Shown: piece after piece, positions 47,948-56,825 of the stretch | Position numbering within the stretch: position 1 is the first letter of the stretch | Layout of the letters: each line of letters begins with the position of its first letter | Assembly (NCBI RefSeq): GCF_025791835.1 | Contig: NZ_JAOXLP010000014.1 | Coordinates: forward strand, 1-64,000 | DNA: 64,000 nucleotides | Direction of reading: 5' to 3' | DNA from: Roseomonas xinghualingensis | GTDB taxonomy: Bacteria > Pseudomonadota > Alphaproteobacteria > Acetobacterales > Acetobacteraceae | Made by a program: the position numbers and the translations under genes | The notes under the pieces: model-generated | The model's database searches: none | What the model saw: only the letters and a program-made list of their open reading frames with translations | Told to the model about the DNA's origin: nothing

Positions 47948-49552
47948 TCACTCTGCGGTCACTTCGGAAGCGAGGGTGGTCTGGTCCACCCGGCCCGGGT
48001 AGCGGAAGCCGCGACGGCTGGCCCAGGTCGCGCTCTCGAAATGGAGGGGAAGGACGGGCATGCGGTCCAGTGCCAGGCGCCCCGCCTCCTGCAGCTTGGC
48101 GGCACGGGCGGCGGGATCCATGAGCGTCAGCGCCTCATGCAGCGGCTTGTCGAATTCCGCGTCCGACCAGCCGCCGTAATTGCTGCCGCCCAGGCCGCGC
48201 GACGCGTCGGGGGTGGCGAGCCAGAGTTGCAGGAAGAGCAGCGTCTCCGCCGCATCCGCCGACCAGCCGCCCATAGCCACCGAGAACTCTCGCCGCGCGC
48301 GCCGGGTAAAGAAGCTGGCGCTCGGCACCGTCTCCAATTCCACCTTCACACCGATGCGCTGCCAGTACTGAGTAATGGCCTGGGCGATCCGGGCATCATT
48401 GACGTAGCGGTTGTTGGTGGCGTGGAAGGTGAGGCTGAAGCCATCCGGATAGCCCGCCTCCGCTAGTAGCGCCTTGGCGCGCGCGGGGTCATAGGGCAAC
48501 ACCGGCAGGCCAGGAATGGTGCCGGCCATGCCGTCGGGCAGGAACTGGGACGCGGCGACCGCGACATCGTCCATCACGCGGCTCACCACCGCTTTGCGAT
48601 CGATGGCCAGCGACAGCGCCTGACGCACTCGTGCGTCCTGCAACGGGTTCGGCCCGGAGCCGCCCTGCACGAAGGGGCTGGGGCTGCGCGCCGTGTCGAA
48701 TTGCAGGAAGATCAGGCGCGTAGTGGGCGCGGCGGACACACGGATAGAGGAGTTCTGCCGCAGCCGGGCTAGGTCGGCCGTGTTGGGCGCCTCGATCAGG
48801 TCGTGGTCACCGGCCAGCAGCCCCGCCATCCGCGGGCCGGCGGCGGTCACAGGGGTGAGGCGCACGGTCGCCCAATGCGGCTTCTGCCCCCAGTAGCCGT
48901 CGAAGCGCGCCAACTCGATCGTCCCGCCACGCGCGTAGGAGACGAGGCGGAACGGGCCGGTCCCGATGGCGGCACTGCCCTCGTTGAACTGCTGGGCCGT
49001 CGGCCAGGAACCCTGCACGCCACATTGCTGGTTGGCCTGGAAGTCCAGCTTGCCGGGCGGGACGAGCTTGCGCGGGATGATGGCGATATTGCTCAGGTCA
49101 CGCGGAAGCAATGGCGCCGGAGCGCTGGTAACGACCCGCACCGTCATCGCATCCGGCGTCTCCACACGCTCCAGCCCGCGCGCGTAGCGGGAGAAGGACT
49201 GAGTCACCTCCCCTTTGTTGTTGCGGACGCGGCAGAAGCTGGCGACCACATCCTCGGCGGTGAAGGCGCTGCCGTCATGGAAGGTCACGCCCGGCCGCAG
49301 GTGGAAGAGCCAGCTCGTGTCGCTCTCCCGCTCCCAGCGGATGGCGAGGCCCGGCTGAAGGGAGAGGTCCGGCGCCGTCTCCATCAGCGAGTTGAAGATG
49401 TGGGACTGGAGGGTTGTGTTGGGGGTGAGCCCGTATTGATGCGGATCGGCGGAGGTCGTCTCCCCCGCCATGGCGATCCGAAGGTTCTGGGCCGCTGCCG
49501 GGGTCGACAGTGCGGCCGAGGCGGCGAGCAGGGCAATGGCGAGGCGGCGCAT
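47948..49552 (-). CDS. ABC transporter substrate-binding protein, family 5
   Basis: 534 aa. Signal peptide RLAIALLAASAALSTPAAAQ. Family 5 (oligopeptide/dipeptide) features: GETTSADPHQYGLTPNTTLQ, SHIFNSLMETAPDLSLQPGL, WLFHLRPGVTFHDGSAFTAE and the C-terminal ALSLAIDRKAVVSRVMDDVA. No permease or ATPase genes are adjacent. It sits 8 bp downstream of an amidase gene, so the ligand may be an amide or small peptide. Confidence 0.93.
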   Translation of the reverse strand: MRRLAIALLAASAALSTPAAAQNLRIAMAGETTSADPHQYGLTPNTTLQSHIFNSLMETAPDLSLQPGLAIRWERESDTSWLFHLRPGVTFHDGSAFTAEDVVASFCRVRNNKGEVTQSFSRYARGLERVETPDAMTVRVVTSAPAPLLPRDLSNIAIIPRKLVPPGKLDFQANQQCGVQGSWPTAQQFNEGSAAIGTGPFRLVSYARGGTIELARFDGYWGQKPHWATVRLTPVTAAGPRMAGLLAGDHDLIEAPNTADLARLRQNSSIRVSAAPTTRLIFLQFDTARSPSPFVQGGSGPNPLQDARVRQALSLAIDRKAVVSRVMDDVAVAASQFLPDGMAGTIPGLPVLPYDPARAKALLAEAGYPDGFSLTFHATNNRYVNDARIAQAITQYWQRIGVKVELETVPSASFFTRRARREFSVAMGGWSADAAETLLFLQLWLATPDASRGLGGSNYGGWSDAEFDKPLHEALTLMDPAARAAKLQEAGRLALDRMPVLPLHFESATWASRRGFRYPGRVDQTTLASEVTAE

Positions 49553-49560
49553 GGTTGACC

Positions 49561-51060
49561 TCAGTCGAAGCCCAGGAAGCCGGGCATGGTGGAAATAGGG
49601 GCCGCCTTGGACAGGGCCGCGATATCCGGCACAGGCCGGGCAAGTTCGGCATCGCCCTCCACCGCGGCCTCGATCGCGGCCGCCGCCCGCAGCACCAGCG
49701 CATCCCCGCCGCGCGGGCCCACGATCTGCAGGCCGAATGGCATGCCCTTCGCATCACGACCGAGCGGGATGGAGATGGCCGGATGACCCGTCAGGGTCAC
49801 GATGTAGGCCATGGAGAGCCAGTGGAAGTAGGTGCGGGTCTTCTGCCCGTCGATCACGGCCGGGAACAGTTCCGACCAGGGGCGGGGCGAGACCGTGATG
49901 GCCGGGGTGATGATCAGGTCCGTCCCGGCCGCGAAGAAGGCCTGCCAGCGCTGGTAGAGCTGTGTCTGCAGCACCCCTGCCCGCGCCACATCCGCCAGCG
50001 AGTAGCCGAGGCCCTCCGCCACATTGGCCCGCACGTTCGGCCCGACCTGATCCGGCGTCTCGGCGACCTTCTTGCCGTGGCCGGCAACGAAATTCAGAGC
50101 GCGCAGCACCTCGAAGGCCTCGTCCGCGCCAGCGCAGTCCGGGGAGGTTTCCTCGACCGAGGCGAAAAGCGGCTCCAGCGCCGCGACGCGGGCGCGGAAT
50201 GCCTCGCGGACGGTCCTCTCGACCAGAGCGAGGCCGAAATCCTCCGTGGCGGCGACGCGCAGAGAGGAAAGATCGAGGGGCGCCAGCGGCGTCCAGCTCT
50301 CCGGCAGCCCGCGTACCGGCTTACCCGGGAGGGTATAGGCCAACGGGTCACGGGAATCGTCGCTGGCCATGGCTGCCAGCAGCAGTGCCGCATCGGGCGT
50401 GTTGCGTGCCATCGGGCCGAGGACCGAGAGGTTTTGCCAGCCCAACAGCCTCCGCTCTGTCGCCACCAGGCCGGGGCTGGGCCGGAAGCCCACGATGCCG
50501 TTGAAGGCCGCCGGGTTGCGCAGCGAGCCGCCCGTGTCGGAGCCCGAGCAGATCGGGAACATCCCCGCCGCCAGCGCCGCGCCGGAACCGCCGGAGGAGC
50601 CGGCTGCCGATCGCGTGGGGTCATGCGGGTTGCCGGTGGCGCCATAAACGGCATTACGCGTGTTGGCGCCGGCGCCGAATTCGGGTGTGTTGGTCTTGCC
50701 CGTGATGATTGCGCCTGCCGCGCGGATGCGGGCCACCGAACCCAGATCAGCCTTCGGCACATTATCCCGGAAGAGCGGGCTGCCAAATGTGGTCACCAGC
50801 CCCTCGGTCTCTTCCAGATCCTTGATGCCGATCGGCAGGCCATGCAGCAGGCCAAGCCTGTCGCCCCGCATCACCGCCGCCTCCGCCTCGCGGGCCGCGG
50901 CGCGGGCGCGCTCCTCATCCAGGGCGACGACGGCGTTGATCGCCGGGTTCACCGCCGCGATCCGGCCAAGACAGGATTCCAGCAGTTCCACCGGTGAGAG
51001 CTTCCTGGTCCCGATCAGCCTCCGGGCTTCGAGGGCGGTCAGGTCACAAGGCTCGGTCAT
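49561..51060 (-). CDS. Amidase signature family enzyme
   Basis: 499 aa. The Ser-cisSer-Lys triad is visible: K80 in LPIGIKDLEETEG, the SAAGSSGGSGAALAAG block (S155/S156) and S179 in GSDTGGSLRNPAAF. It hydrolyses a C-N amide bond; GatA-like enzymes share the fold, but there is no gatB/gatC here, so a catabolic amidase is more likely. The operon order is GGT (70 bp upstream), amidase, binding protein. Confidence 0.92.
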   Translation of the reverse strand: MTEPCDLTALEARRLIGTRKLSPVELLESCLGRIAAVNPAINAVVALDEERARAAAREAEAAVMRGDRLGLLHGLPIGIKDLEETEGLVTTFGSPLFRDNVPKADLGSVARIRAAGAIITGKTNTPEFGAGANTRNAVYGATGNPHDPTRSAAGSSGGSGAALAAGMFPICSGSDTGGSLRNPAAFNGIVGFRPSPGLVATERRLLGWQNLSVLGPMARNTPDAALLLAAMASDDSRDPLAYTLPGKPVRGLPESWTPLAPLDLSSLRVAATEDFGLALVERTVREAFRARVAALEPLFASVEETSPDCAGADEAFEVLRALNFVAGHGKKVAETPDQVGPNVRANVAEGLGYSLADVARAGVLQTQLYQRWQAFFAAGTDLIITPAITVSPRPWSELFPAVIDGQKTRTYFHWLSMAYIVTLTGHPAISIPLGRDAKGMPFGLQIVGPRGGDALVLRAAAAIEAAVEGDAELARPVPDIAALSKAAPISTMPGFLGFD

Positions 51061-51129
51061 CGGCTCTTCCGGTCTGCAGGTCGATCCAGGGATGGGTCGC
51101 GGCCCGCCGGCCGCGACCCGGTGCGTGGG

Positions 51130-52761
51130 CTAGTAGCCCATCGCGCAGCCATCCTTGCGGGGGTCGGAGCCGCCGACAAGGATGCCGCGCTCGCGATCGA
51201 TCAGGATCGCCTGTCCACCGCCATGCGGCTTCTTGACGAGCTTCGGCTGGTGGCCAAGGGCGGCCAGCTGGTCCCGCAGCTCGGGCGGAAGGCCGGTCTC
51301 GATCTCCACGTCGCGGTGGTTGGCGCCGACGCTCGGGAAGACGCGGGTCAGGTCCAGCGCCTCCTGCACATCCAGGCCGAACTGGAAGTGATTGGCGAGG
51401 AACCAGCTCTGGCCCATCGGCTGGAAATGCCCGCCCATCACGCCGAAGGGCATGATCGCCTTGCCATCCTTCATCACCATGCCAGGGATGATGGTGTGCA
51501 TCGGGCGCTTGCGCGGCGCGATGCAGTTCAGATGGCCTTCCTGCAGGCGGAAGCCGAAGCCGCGGTTCTGCATCATCACGCCCGACTTCTCGGCCAGGAT
51601 GCCCGAGCCGAAGCCCTCGAACAGCGAGTTGATGAAGGAGCAGGCATTGCCGTCCTTGTCGACGACGGTCAGGTAGACCGTGTCCTTGTGCTTCTGCCAG
51701 TCCACGTCACCGGCCGGCGGCAGCTCCACCATGGTCTTGTCGTCGCTGATCATGCCGCGCAGCTTGGCGAGGTATTCGTCCGAGAGCAGCCGGTCCAGCG
51801 GCACCTCGACCTGCGAGGGATCTGCCAGGAAGGCATCACGGTCGCGATAGACCAGGCGCGCGGCCTCCAGGTGACGATGCACGCGGGTCGCGGTCAGCGG
51901 CCCGCCCGGATCGGGGAAGCCCTCCAGGATGCCCAGCAGCATCAGCACCAGCAGGCCCGAGCCATTGGGCGGGCACTGGAACACCTCCATGCCGCGCCAC
52001 TTGCGGGAGATCGGATCGACGAAATTGGCGACGTTCTGCCCCTCGGCGAAATCCTCCTCGGTGTGCAGGCCGCCGGCGGCGCGCAGCGTGGCCACCATGT
52101 CGGCCGCGATCTCACCCGTGTAGAAAGCCTTGGCGCCATGCTTGGCGATGGCCCGCAGCGTCTTGCCCAGTTCAGGCTGGGTGAAGCGGTCGCCGAACTC
52201 ATAGGGCTTGCCGTCCTTCAGGAAGCGGCGCGCCGTCTGCGGCTGGATCGACAGCTTGGCGACGCTGTCCGCCCAGTCCGCCGAGACGCGGGAGGAAACG
52301 GCGAAGCCTTCCTCGGCATAGCGGATGGCGGGCTGCAAGATCTGGTCCAGCCCCAGCTTGCCATGCGTCTTGTTCAGCAGTTCCCAGGCCGAGATGGCAC
52401 CGGGCACCGTCACGGAATGGACCGAGGTGTTGACCATGGCGGTCAGCCCGGCGGCGCGCAGGGCCTCGGGCGTGGCGGCGGCCGGAGCCCGGCCGGAGCC
52501 GTTGATGGCGATCACGCCGCCCGAGGCTGGGGCATAGAGGCACCAGCAATCGCCACCGATGCCGGTGGACTGGGGCTCCACCACGGCCAGGGTCGCGGCG
52601 GCCGCAATGGCGCCGTCCAGCGCATTGCCGCCCGCGCGCATGATGTCCAGCGCCGCAAGCGTGGCCGACGGCATGGAGGTGGCCGCCATCGCGTTGAGGG
52701 CCATGGCCGGGCTACGGCCTGGGAGGTGAAGGTCACGCATCAGCTGGTCCGAAGCCCCCAT
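51130..52761 (-). CDS. Gamma-glutamyltransferase family protein
   Basis: 543 aa N-terminal-nucleophile hydrolase. The core GGT segments are present: ALDIMRAGGNALDGAIAAAA, GIGGDCWCLYA and NGSGRAPAAATPEAL. The autoprocessing Thr lies in KHKDTVYLTVVDKDGNACSF; the usual Thr-Thr-His context is Asp-Thr-Val here, so Thr is kept but its neighbours are not. No signal peptide. Substrates could be gamma-glutamyl amides or cephalosporin-like compounds. Confidence 0.9.
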   Translation of the reverse strand: MGASDQLMRDLHLPGRSPAMALNAMAATSMPSATLAALDIMRAGGNALDGAIAAAATLAVVEPQSTGIGGDCWCLYAPASGGVIAINGSGRAPAAATPEALRAAGLTAMVNTSVHSVTVPGAISAWELLNKTHGKLGLDQILQPAIRYAEEGFAVSSRVSADWADSVAKLSIQPQTARRFLKDGKPYEFGDRFTQPELGKTLRAIAKHGAKAFYTGEIAADMVATLRAAGGLHTEEDFAEGQNVANFVDPISRKWRGMEVFQCPPNGSGLLVLMLLGILEGFPDPGGPLTATRVHRHLEAARLVYRDRDAFLADPSQVEVPLDRLLSDEYLAKLRGMISDDKTMVELPPAGDVDWQKHKDTVYLTVVDKDGNACSFINSLFEGFGSGILAEKSGVMMQNRGFGFRLQEGHLNCIAPRKRPMHTIIPGMVMKDGKAIMPFGVMGGHFQPMGQSWFLANHFQFGLDVQEALDLTRVFPSVGANHRDVEIETGLPPELRDQLAALGHQPKLVKKPHGGGQAILIDRERGILVGGSDPRKDGCAMGY

Positions 52762-52944
52762 GGGTCAGCGGGCCTGCCGCATATGGCGTGACCCGGCGGA
52801 TTACATCGCCCCCGCGACACGCGGGCAGCAGGCGAGGAGATACGCCGACGTCTGCACTTGCGGAAGTCCAGCAGCGCATTTCCGGTGCGGCACTGGCGTT
52901 CTGGCCACCTTCCCCCCTGGCGCCTCCTCCGCTATGCGCCGGGA

Positions 52945-53292
52945 ATGGAAGCCGCCTCGCCCGCCACCATTGCCGAGTTCGACCGCATCGACATCCGCGT
53001 CGGTACGGTGGTGGATGCTCAGCCCTTCCCTGAGGCGCGTAAGCCCGCCATCAAGCTTTGGGTCGATTTCGGCGAGGGCATCGGCATCCGCCGCTCCTCC
53101 GCCCAGGTCACCGTGCATTACACGCCCGAGACCCTGGTCGGCCGGCAGGTGATGGCGGTGGTGAACTTCGCCCCCCGCCGCATTGGGGGCTTCGAGAGCG
53201 AGGTGCTGGTGCTGGGTGTTCCCGATCAGGCGGGAGCCGTGGTGCTGCTGCGCCCGGACCAGGCGGTGCCGAACGGCGCCCGGATGTATTGA
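52945..53292 (+). CDS. csaA: CsaA-like tRNA-binding (OB-fold) protein
   Basis: 115 aa from ATG 52945. FDRIDIRVGTVVDAQPFPEA, LWVDFGEGIGIRRSSAQVT and FAPRRIGGFESEVLVLGVPD are the tRNA-binding EMAP II-type OB fold of CsaA/YgjH, a homodimeric protein with proposed chaperone or export role. Divergent from the GGT gene. The 183-bp gap contains a short hairpin CCCGCG-ACA-CGCGGG at 52811-52825 and no clear promoter. Confidence 0.88.
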   Translation: MEAASPATIAEFDRIDIRVGTVVDAQPFPEARKPAIKLWVDFGEGIGIRRSSAQVTVHYTPETLVGRQVMAVVNFAPRRIGGFESEVLVLGVPDQAGAVVLLRPDQAVPNGARMY

Positions 53293-53336
53293 CCCAGGGC
53301 TTGCCCCCGCTGGATGCTTTGAAAGGACCGGAGACC

Positions 53337-53837
53337 ATGCCTCCGCGCTACTACACCGTCACCTGGGATCAGCTGCACCGCGACGCTAAGGCCCTGGCCT
53401 GGCGCCTGGTCGGCAAGGGCCCGGTCAACGGCGGCTTCAAAGGTATAGTCGCCATCACGCGCGGCGGGTTGATCCCGGCCGCGATCGTGGCGCGAGAGCT
53501 GGATTGCCGCCTGATCGAGAGCGTCTCCGTCATCACCTATGACGAAGAGACCAAGGGCGAACCCCGCGTGGCCAAGCCCCCGGTTGCCGCCGGCGACGGC
53601 ACGGGCTGGCTGGTGCTGGACGACCTGGTGGATACGGGCACCACGGCCAAGGTGGTTCGCGCCATGCTGCCGGGTGCCCATTTCGCGACGATCTACGCCA
53701 AGCCCGCCGGCAGGCCCCTGGTGGACAGCTTCGTCACCGAGGTGAGCCAGGACACCTGGATTCTCTTTCCCTGGGACACGGAGCCGCAGTTCGTCGCCCC
53801 CATCGCCAAGACGGCGGCGGCCGGCGGAGCCGCCTGA
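53337..53837 (+). CDS. gpt: Xanthine phosphoribosyltransferase
   Basis: 166 aa type I phosphoribosyltransferase for purine salvage. The PRPP-binding motif is WLVLDDLVDTGTTAKVVRAM; FKGIVAITRGGLIPAAIVAR and WILFPWDTEPQF match the Gpt subfamily. ATG 53337, 44 bp after csaA; the frame is open upstream within csaA but is spurious. Confidence 0.93.
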   Translation: MPPRYYTVTWDQLHRDAKALAWRLVGKGPVNGGFKGIVAITRGGLIPAAIVARELDCRLIESVSVITYDEETKGEPRVAKPPVAAGDGTGWLVLDDLVDTGTTAKVVRAMLPGAHFATIYAKPAGRPLVDSFVTEVSQDTWILFPWDTEPQFVAPIAKTAAAGGAA

Positions 53838-53944
53838 ACCCAGGAAGCGGCCGAGGAACGGGACGCTGGCGCAACAGCGTCCCCTCAAAGCATGATTCGT
53901 CCCGGGAATCGGCCGCAGGCAGTGGCCGCAGGGGGACAGACATC

Positions 53945-54364
53945 ATGACCGGCACTCCGCGGCCCATCGCCGCCATCCTGGACAACCGTGCCTTCGGCGT
54001 CCTCATGCGCATCGTCATCACCCTGCCCTACTGGGCGAGCGGTCTGGTGAAGCTCTTGGACTTCAACGGCGCCCAGGCGGAAATGGCGATGTTCAATCTC
54101 CAACCGGCAGCGCCAATCGCCATCGCCGTCATCATCACGCAGCTGCCCGGGGCAGCCCTGGTGATTCATGGGCGCCACGCCTGGCTCGGCGCCGGGGCAC
54201 TGGCGGTGTTCACCTTGCTGACCATCCCCTTCGTCCATTCCTTCTGGGCCAAGACCGGGCCCGAGGCGGTGGCGAGCATGCATGTGGCCGTGGAGCATAT
54301 CGGCATGTGCGGCGGCCTCGCCCTGGCGGCCATCCAGGCCCATTGGGCGCGGCTGCGCCGTTGA
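53945..54364 (+). CDS. DoxX-family membrane protein
   Basis: 139 aa with four hydrophobic helices. RIVITLPYWASGLVKLLDFN and AIAVIITQLPGAALVIHGRH are typical of the DoxX/YphA family; function is uncertain (oxidative-stress membrane complexes in some bacteria). It lies 4 bp before phzF. Confidence 0.82.
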   Translation: MTGTPRPIAAILDNRAFGVLMRIVITLPYWASGLVKLLDFNGAQAEMAMFNLQPAAPIAIAVIITQLPGAALVIHGRHAWLGAGALAVFTLLTIPFVHSFWAKTGPEAVASMHVAVEHIGMCGGLALAAIQAHWARLRR

Positions 54365-54368
54365 TCCT

Positions 54369-55211
54369 ATGACGGTCCTGCGCATCGCCGCCTTTTCCGA
54401 TGGCCCATCGGGCGGCAATCCGGCCGGGGTGGTGATCGCCCCTACCCTGCCGGAACCCGCCACCATGCAGGCCATCGCGGCGGAGGTCGGCTATTCCGAG
54501 ACGGCCTTCGCGGCGCCGGAGGGTGACGGTTGGCGCGTTCGATACTTCGCCCCGGCGATGGAGGTGCCCTTCTGCGGCCATGCGACCATCGCTTTGGGCG
54601 CGGCGCTGGCCCTGCAACAGGGCGATGGGCGCTTTTCGCTGAGACTGAACGAAACCGGGATCACCGTGGAGGGCTGGCGCGATGGCTCCGGCCTGCGGGC
54701 CGCCCTGCAATCACCCGCCACCAGCAGCAGGCCGGCCGGAGGTGACCTGCTCGCGCGGGCGCTCGATCTCTTCGGCTGGGACAAGGCGGCGCTCGACCCG
54801 AGGCTTCCGCCCTCGCTGGCCGAAGCCGGAGCGCGGCACCTCGTCCTGGCGCTGCGGGAGCACGCGGCCTTGCGGGACATGCGCTACTGCATGGAGGCCG
54901 GACGCGCACTGATGGAGGCGGAAGGCATCGTCACCATCGCCCTGGTCCATGCGCTGGCGTCAGACCGCTTCCACGCCCGCAACGCCTTCGCGATCGCCGG
55001 CGTGGCGGAAGATCCGGCCACCGGCGCAGCGGCCGCGGCTTTAGGGGGCCTGCTGCGCGACATTGGCTGGCCGCATGGAGGGCGGATCGCCATCAGGCAG
55101 GGAGACGAGATGGGCATGCCCTCCCGCCTGCTGGCCCAAATTCCCCCAGGACGGGGCGAATCGATCCGCGTCTCCGGCCAGGCTCGGATCATGGAGGCCG
55201 GAGAGGCCTGA
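54369..55211 (+). CDS. PhzF-family isomerase-like protein
   Basis: 280 aa with the diaminopimelate-epimerase fold. Signatures: GGNPAGVV, catalytic Glu in VGYSETAF (about 45), PFCGHATIALGAA and EDPATGAAAAALGG. The real PhzF isomerises trans-2,3-dihydro-3-hydroxyanthranilate; homologues have mostly unknown substrates and no phenazine genes are near. Convergent with the CNNM gene, 8 bp between stops. Confidence 0.9.
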   Translation: MTVLRIAAFSDGPSGGNPAGVVIAPTLPEPATMQAIAAEVGYSETAFAAPEGDGWRVRYFAPAMEVPFCGHATIALGAALALQQGDGRFSLRLNETGITVEGWRDGSGLRAALQSPATSSRPAGGDLLARALDLFGWDKAALDPRLPPSLAEAGARHLVLALREHAALRDMRYCMEAGRALMEAEGIVTIALVHALASDRFHARNAFAIAGVAEDPATGAAAAALGGLLRDIGWPHGGRIAIRQGDEMGMPSRLLAQIPPGRGESIRVSGQARIMEAGEA

Positions 55212-55219
55212 GGCAGCCG

Positions 55220-56524
55220 TCAGACCGGCACCGTCTCGTCCTTGGCGACCAGCACCTTGTCCACACGGCGGCCGTCCATGTCGACGATCTCGAAGCGCCA
55301 GCCGCCGAAGACGATGCGGTCGCCTTCCTTCGGCACGCGGCGCAGCAGTGCCAGCATCAGCCCGGCGACCGTATGATAGGTGCCGGGCTGCGGTAGCACG
55401 GGCAGGTCCAGCCGGGCGCGCAACTCGTCGCTCGGCATCATGCCGTCCAGCAGCAGGCTGCCATCATGGCGCTCCACCGCCGGCCCGGCGGATGGCAGGG
55501 TGGTGGGGGCACCCAGCTCACCCACGATCGCCTCCAGCAGGTCCGCGGCGGTCACCACACCTTCGAAGGAGCCGTATTCGTCCATCACCAGGGCGAGGCC
55601 GAGCGGGTCCTGCCTGATCCGCTCCAGCGCGTCGAGGGCGGAAAGATTATCCGGCAGCACCATGGGCTGGCGAAGCGCGGCGGCCACGGACAAGGGCTGG
55701 CCGGAGAGGATCTGGTCCAGCAGGTCCTTGGCGGCGGCGACGCCCACCACATTGTCCACCCGGCCGTCAGCCACGACGAAACGGTTCACCGTCTCGCCCT
55801 TCAGTTTCTCCGAAACCTCCTCCGGCGTCGCGTTGCGGTCCAGCCAGGCGATCTCGGTGCGCGGCGTCATCAGGGCGCGGATAGGCTTGTCCGCAAGGCG
55901 GAGGACGCGCTCGATCATGTGGCGCTCCTCGGTCTCCAACGCGCCCGCCTCGGCCCCCTCGGCCACCACCGCCTTCACCTCTTCTTCCGTCACGGACTGC
56001 TCCACGGCGTGATGGGCACCGAGCAAGCGGAGCACACCAGCCGATGAGGTGGAGAGCACCCAGACGACCGGCGCGGAGATCCTTGAGAGCGCCGACATGG
56101 GCCGGGCGACCAGAGCGGCGATGCGCTCCGGGTTACGCAGGGCGAGCTGCTTCGGAACCAGCTCTCCCAGGATGAGGGAGAGATAGGTGATCAGCACCAC
56201 GACGAGGAACAGCGCCACCTCGCCGCCATAGGGCGCGACGCCAGGAATGGAATTCAGCACCGGACCAAGGGTCGCGGAGAGTCGCGCGCCGCCGAAGGTA
56301 CCGGCCAGCACGCCGACCAGGGTGATCCCGACCTGCACCGTGGGCAGGAAGCGCTGCGGGTCGTCCGCCAGCTGCATCGCGACACCGGCACCGGCCGAAC
56401 CGGAGCGCTCCAACGCGGTAAGCCGGGCTCTGCGGGAGGAGACGATCGCCAGCTCGCTCATCGCGAAGACGCCGTTCAGCAGCACCAGCAGGATGATGAT
56501 GCCGATTTCCAGTAGCGCCGACAT
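55220..56524 (-). CDS. CNNM/CBS hemolysin-family transporter-like protein
   Basis: 434 aa. An N-terminal CNNM domain (about 1-185) with hydrophobic helices (ALLEIGIIILLVLLNGVFAM with SELAIVSSRRARLTALE), a pair of CBS domains (about 205-335, PIRALMTPRTEIAWLDRNAT and DPLGLALVMDEYGSFEGVVT), and a C-terminal CorC_HlyC domain (about 350-430). The family is linked to magnesium or cobalt efflux; the hemolysin name is historical. Confidence 0.92.
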   Translation of the reverse strand: MSALLEIGIIILLVLLNGVFAMSELAIVSSRRARLTALERSGSAGAGVAMQLADDPQRFLPTVQVGITLVGVLAGTFGGARLSATLGPVLNSIPGVAPYGGEVALFLVVVLITYLSLILGELVPKQLALRNPERIAALVARPMSALSRISAPVVWVLSTSSAGVLRLLGAHHAVEQSVTEEEVKAVVAEGAEAGALETEERHMIERVLRLADKPIRALMTPRTEIAWLDRNATPEEVSEKLKGETVNRFVVADGRVDNVVGVAAAKDLLDQILSGQPLSVAAALRQPMVLPDNLSALDALERIRQDPLGLALVMDEYGSFEGVVTAADLLEAIVGELGAPTTLPSAGPAVERHDGSLLLDGMMPSDELRARLDLPVLPQPGTYHTVAGLMLALLRRVPKEGDRIVFGGWRFEIVDMDGRRVDKVLVAKDETVPV

Positions 56525-56825
56525 GGTGAAGAGCGGATTCCTTCTGTTCTGCCCGGCGGAAGCGCCATGGGCTCGGGCCCCTTACATAGGGCCTTGCGCC
56601 CATATTGGCTAAGCGCCTCCGCAGAACTGGCCAAGGCAACTCACCTGGCTGACGTAACCTGCTTCAACCAACCTCTTAGGTTGCGCCGCAATATTGCCCC
56701 CTTTGGGCCGGAAGGACGCCGCAGCGTCGGGTCTTCATGCAAGGAAGCGCAGATGGCGCCCAGACCATGCCAGTCCGGATCGGCCGGGCGGTGGTCGGGA
56801 GCCTCGCGCCGGAGCCCTGCACGCG
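56525..56825. promoter_or_regulatory. 301-bp divergent intergenic region with a 6-3-6 palindrome
   Basis: No gene is visible. The palindrome CAACCT-CTT-AGGTTG (56669-56683) follows a related TAACCT...CAACC half-site (56656-56669), in the most A/T-rich part of the gap. It could control the divergent CNNM and glucan-synthase genes. Confidence 0.45.

Noticed and set aside
54369..55211. Phenazine biosynthesis
   Set aside because: A lone PhzF homologue without phzA-G; the family is widespread with other roles.
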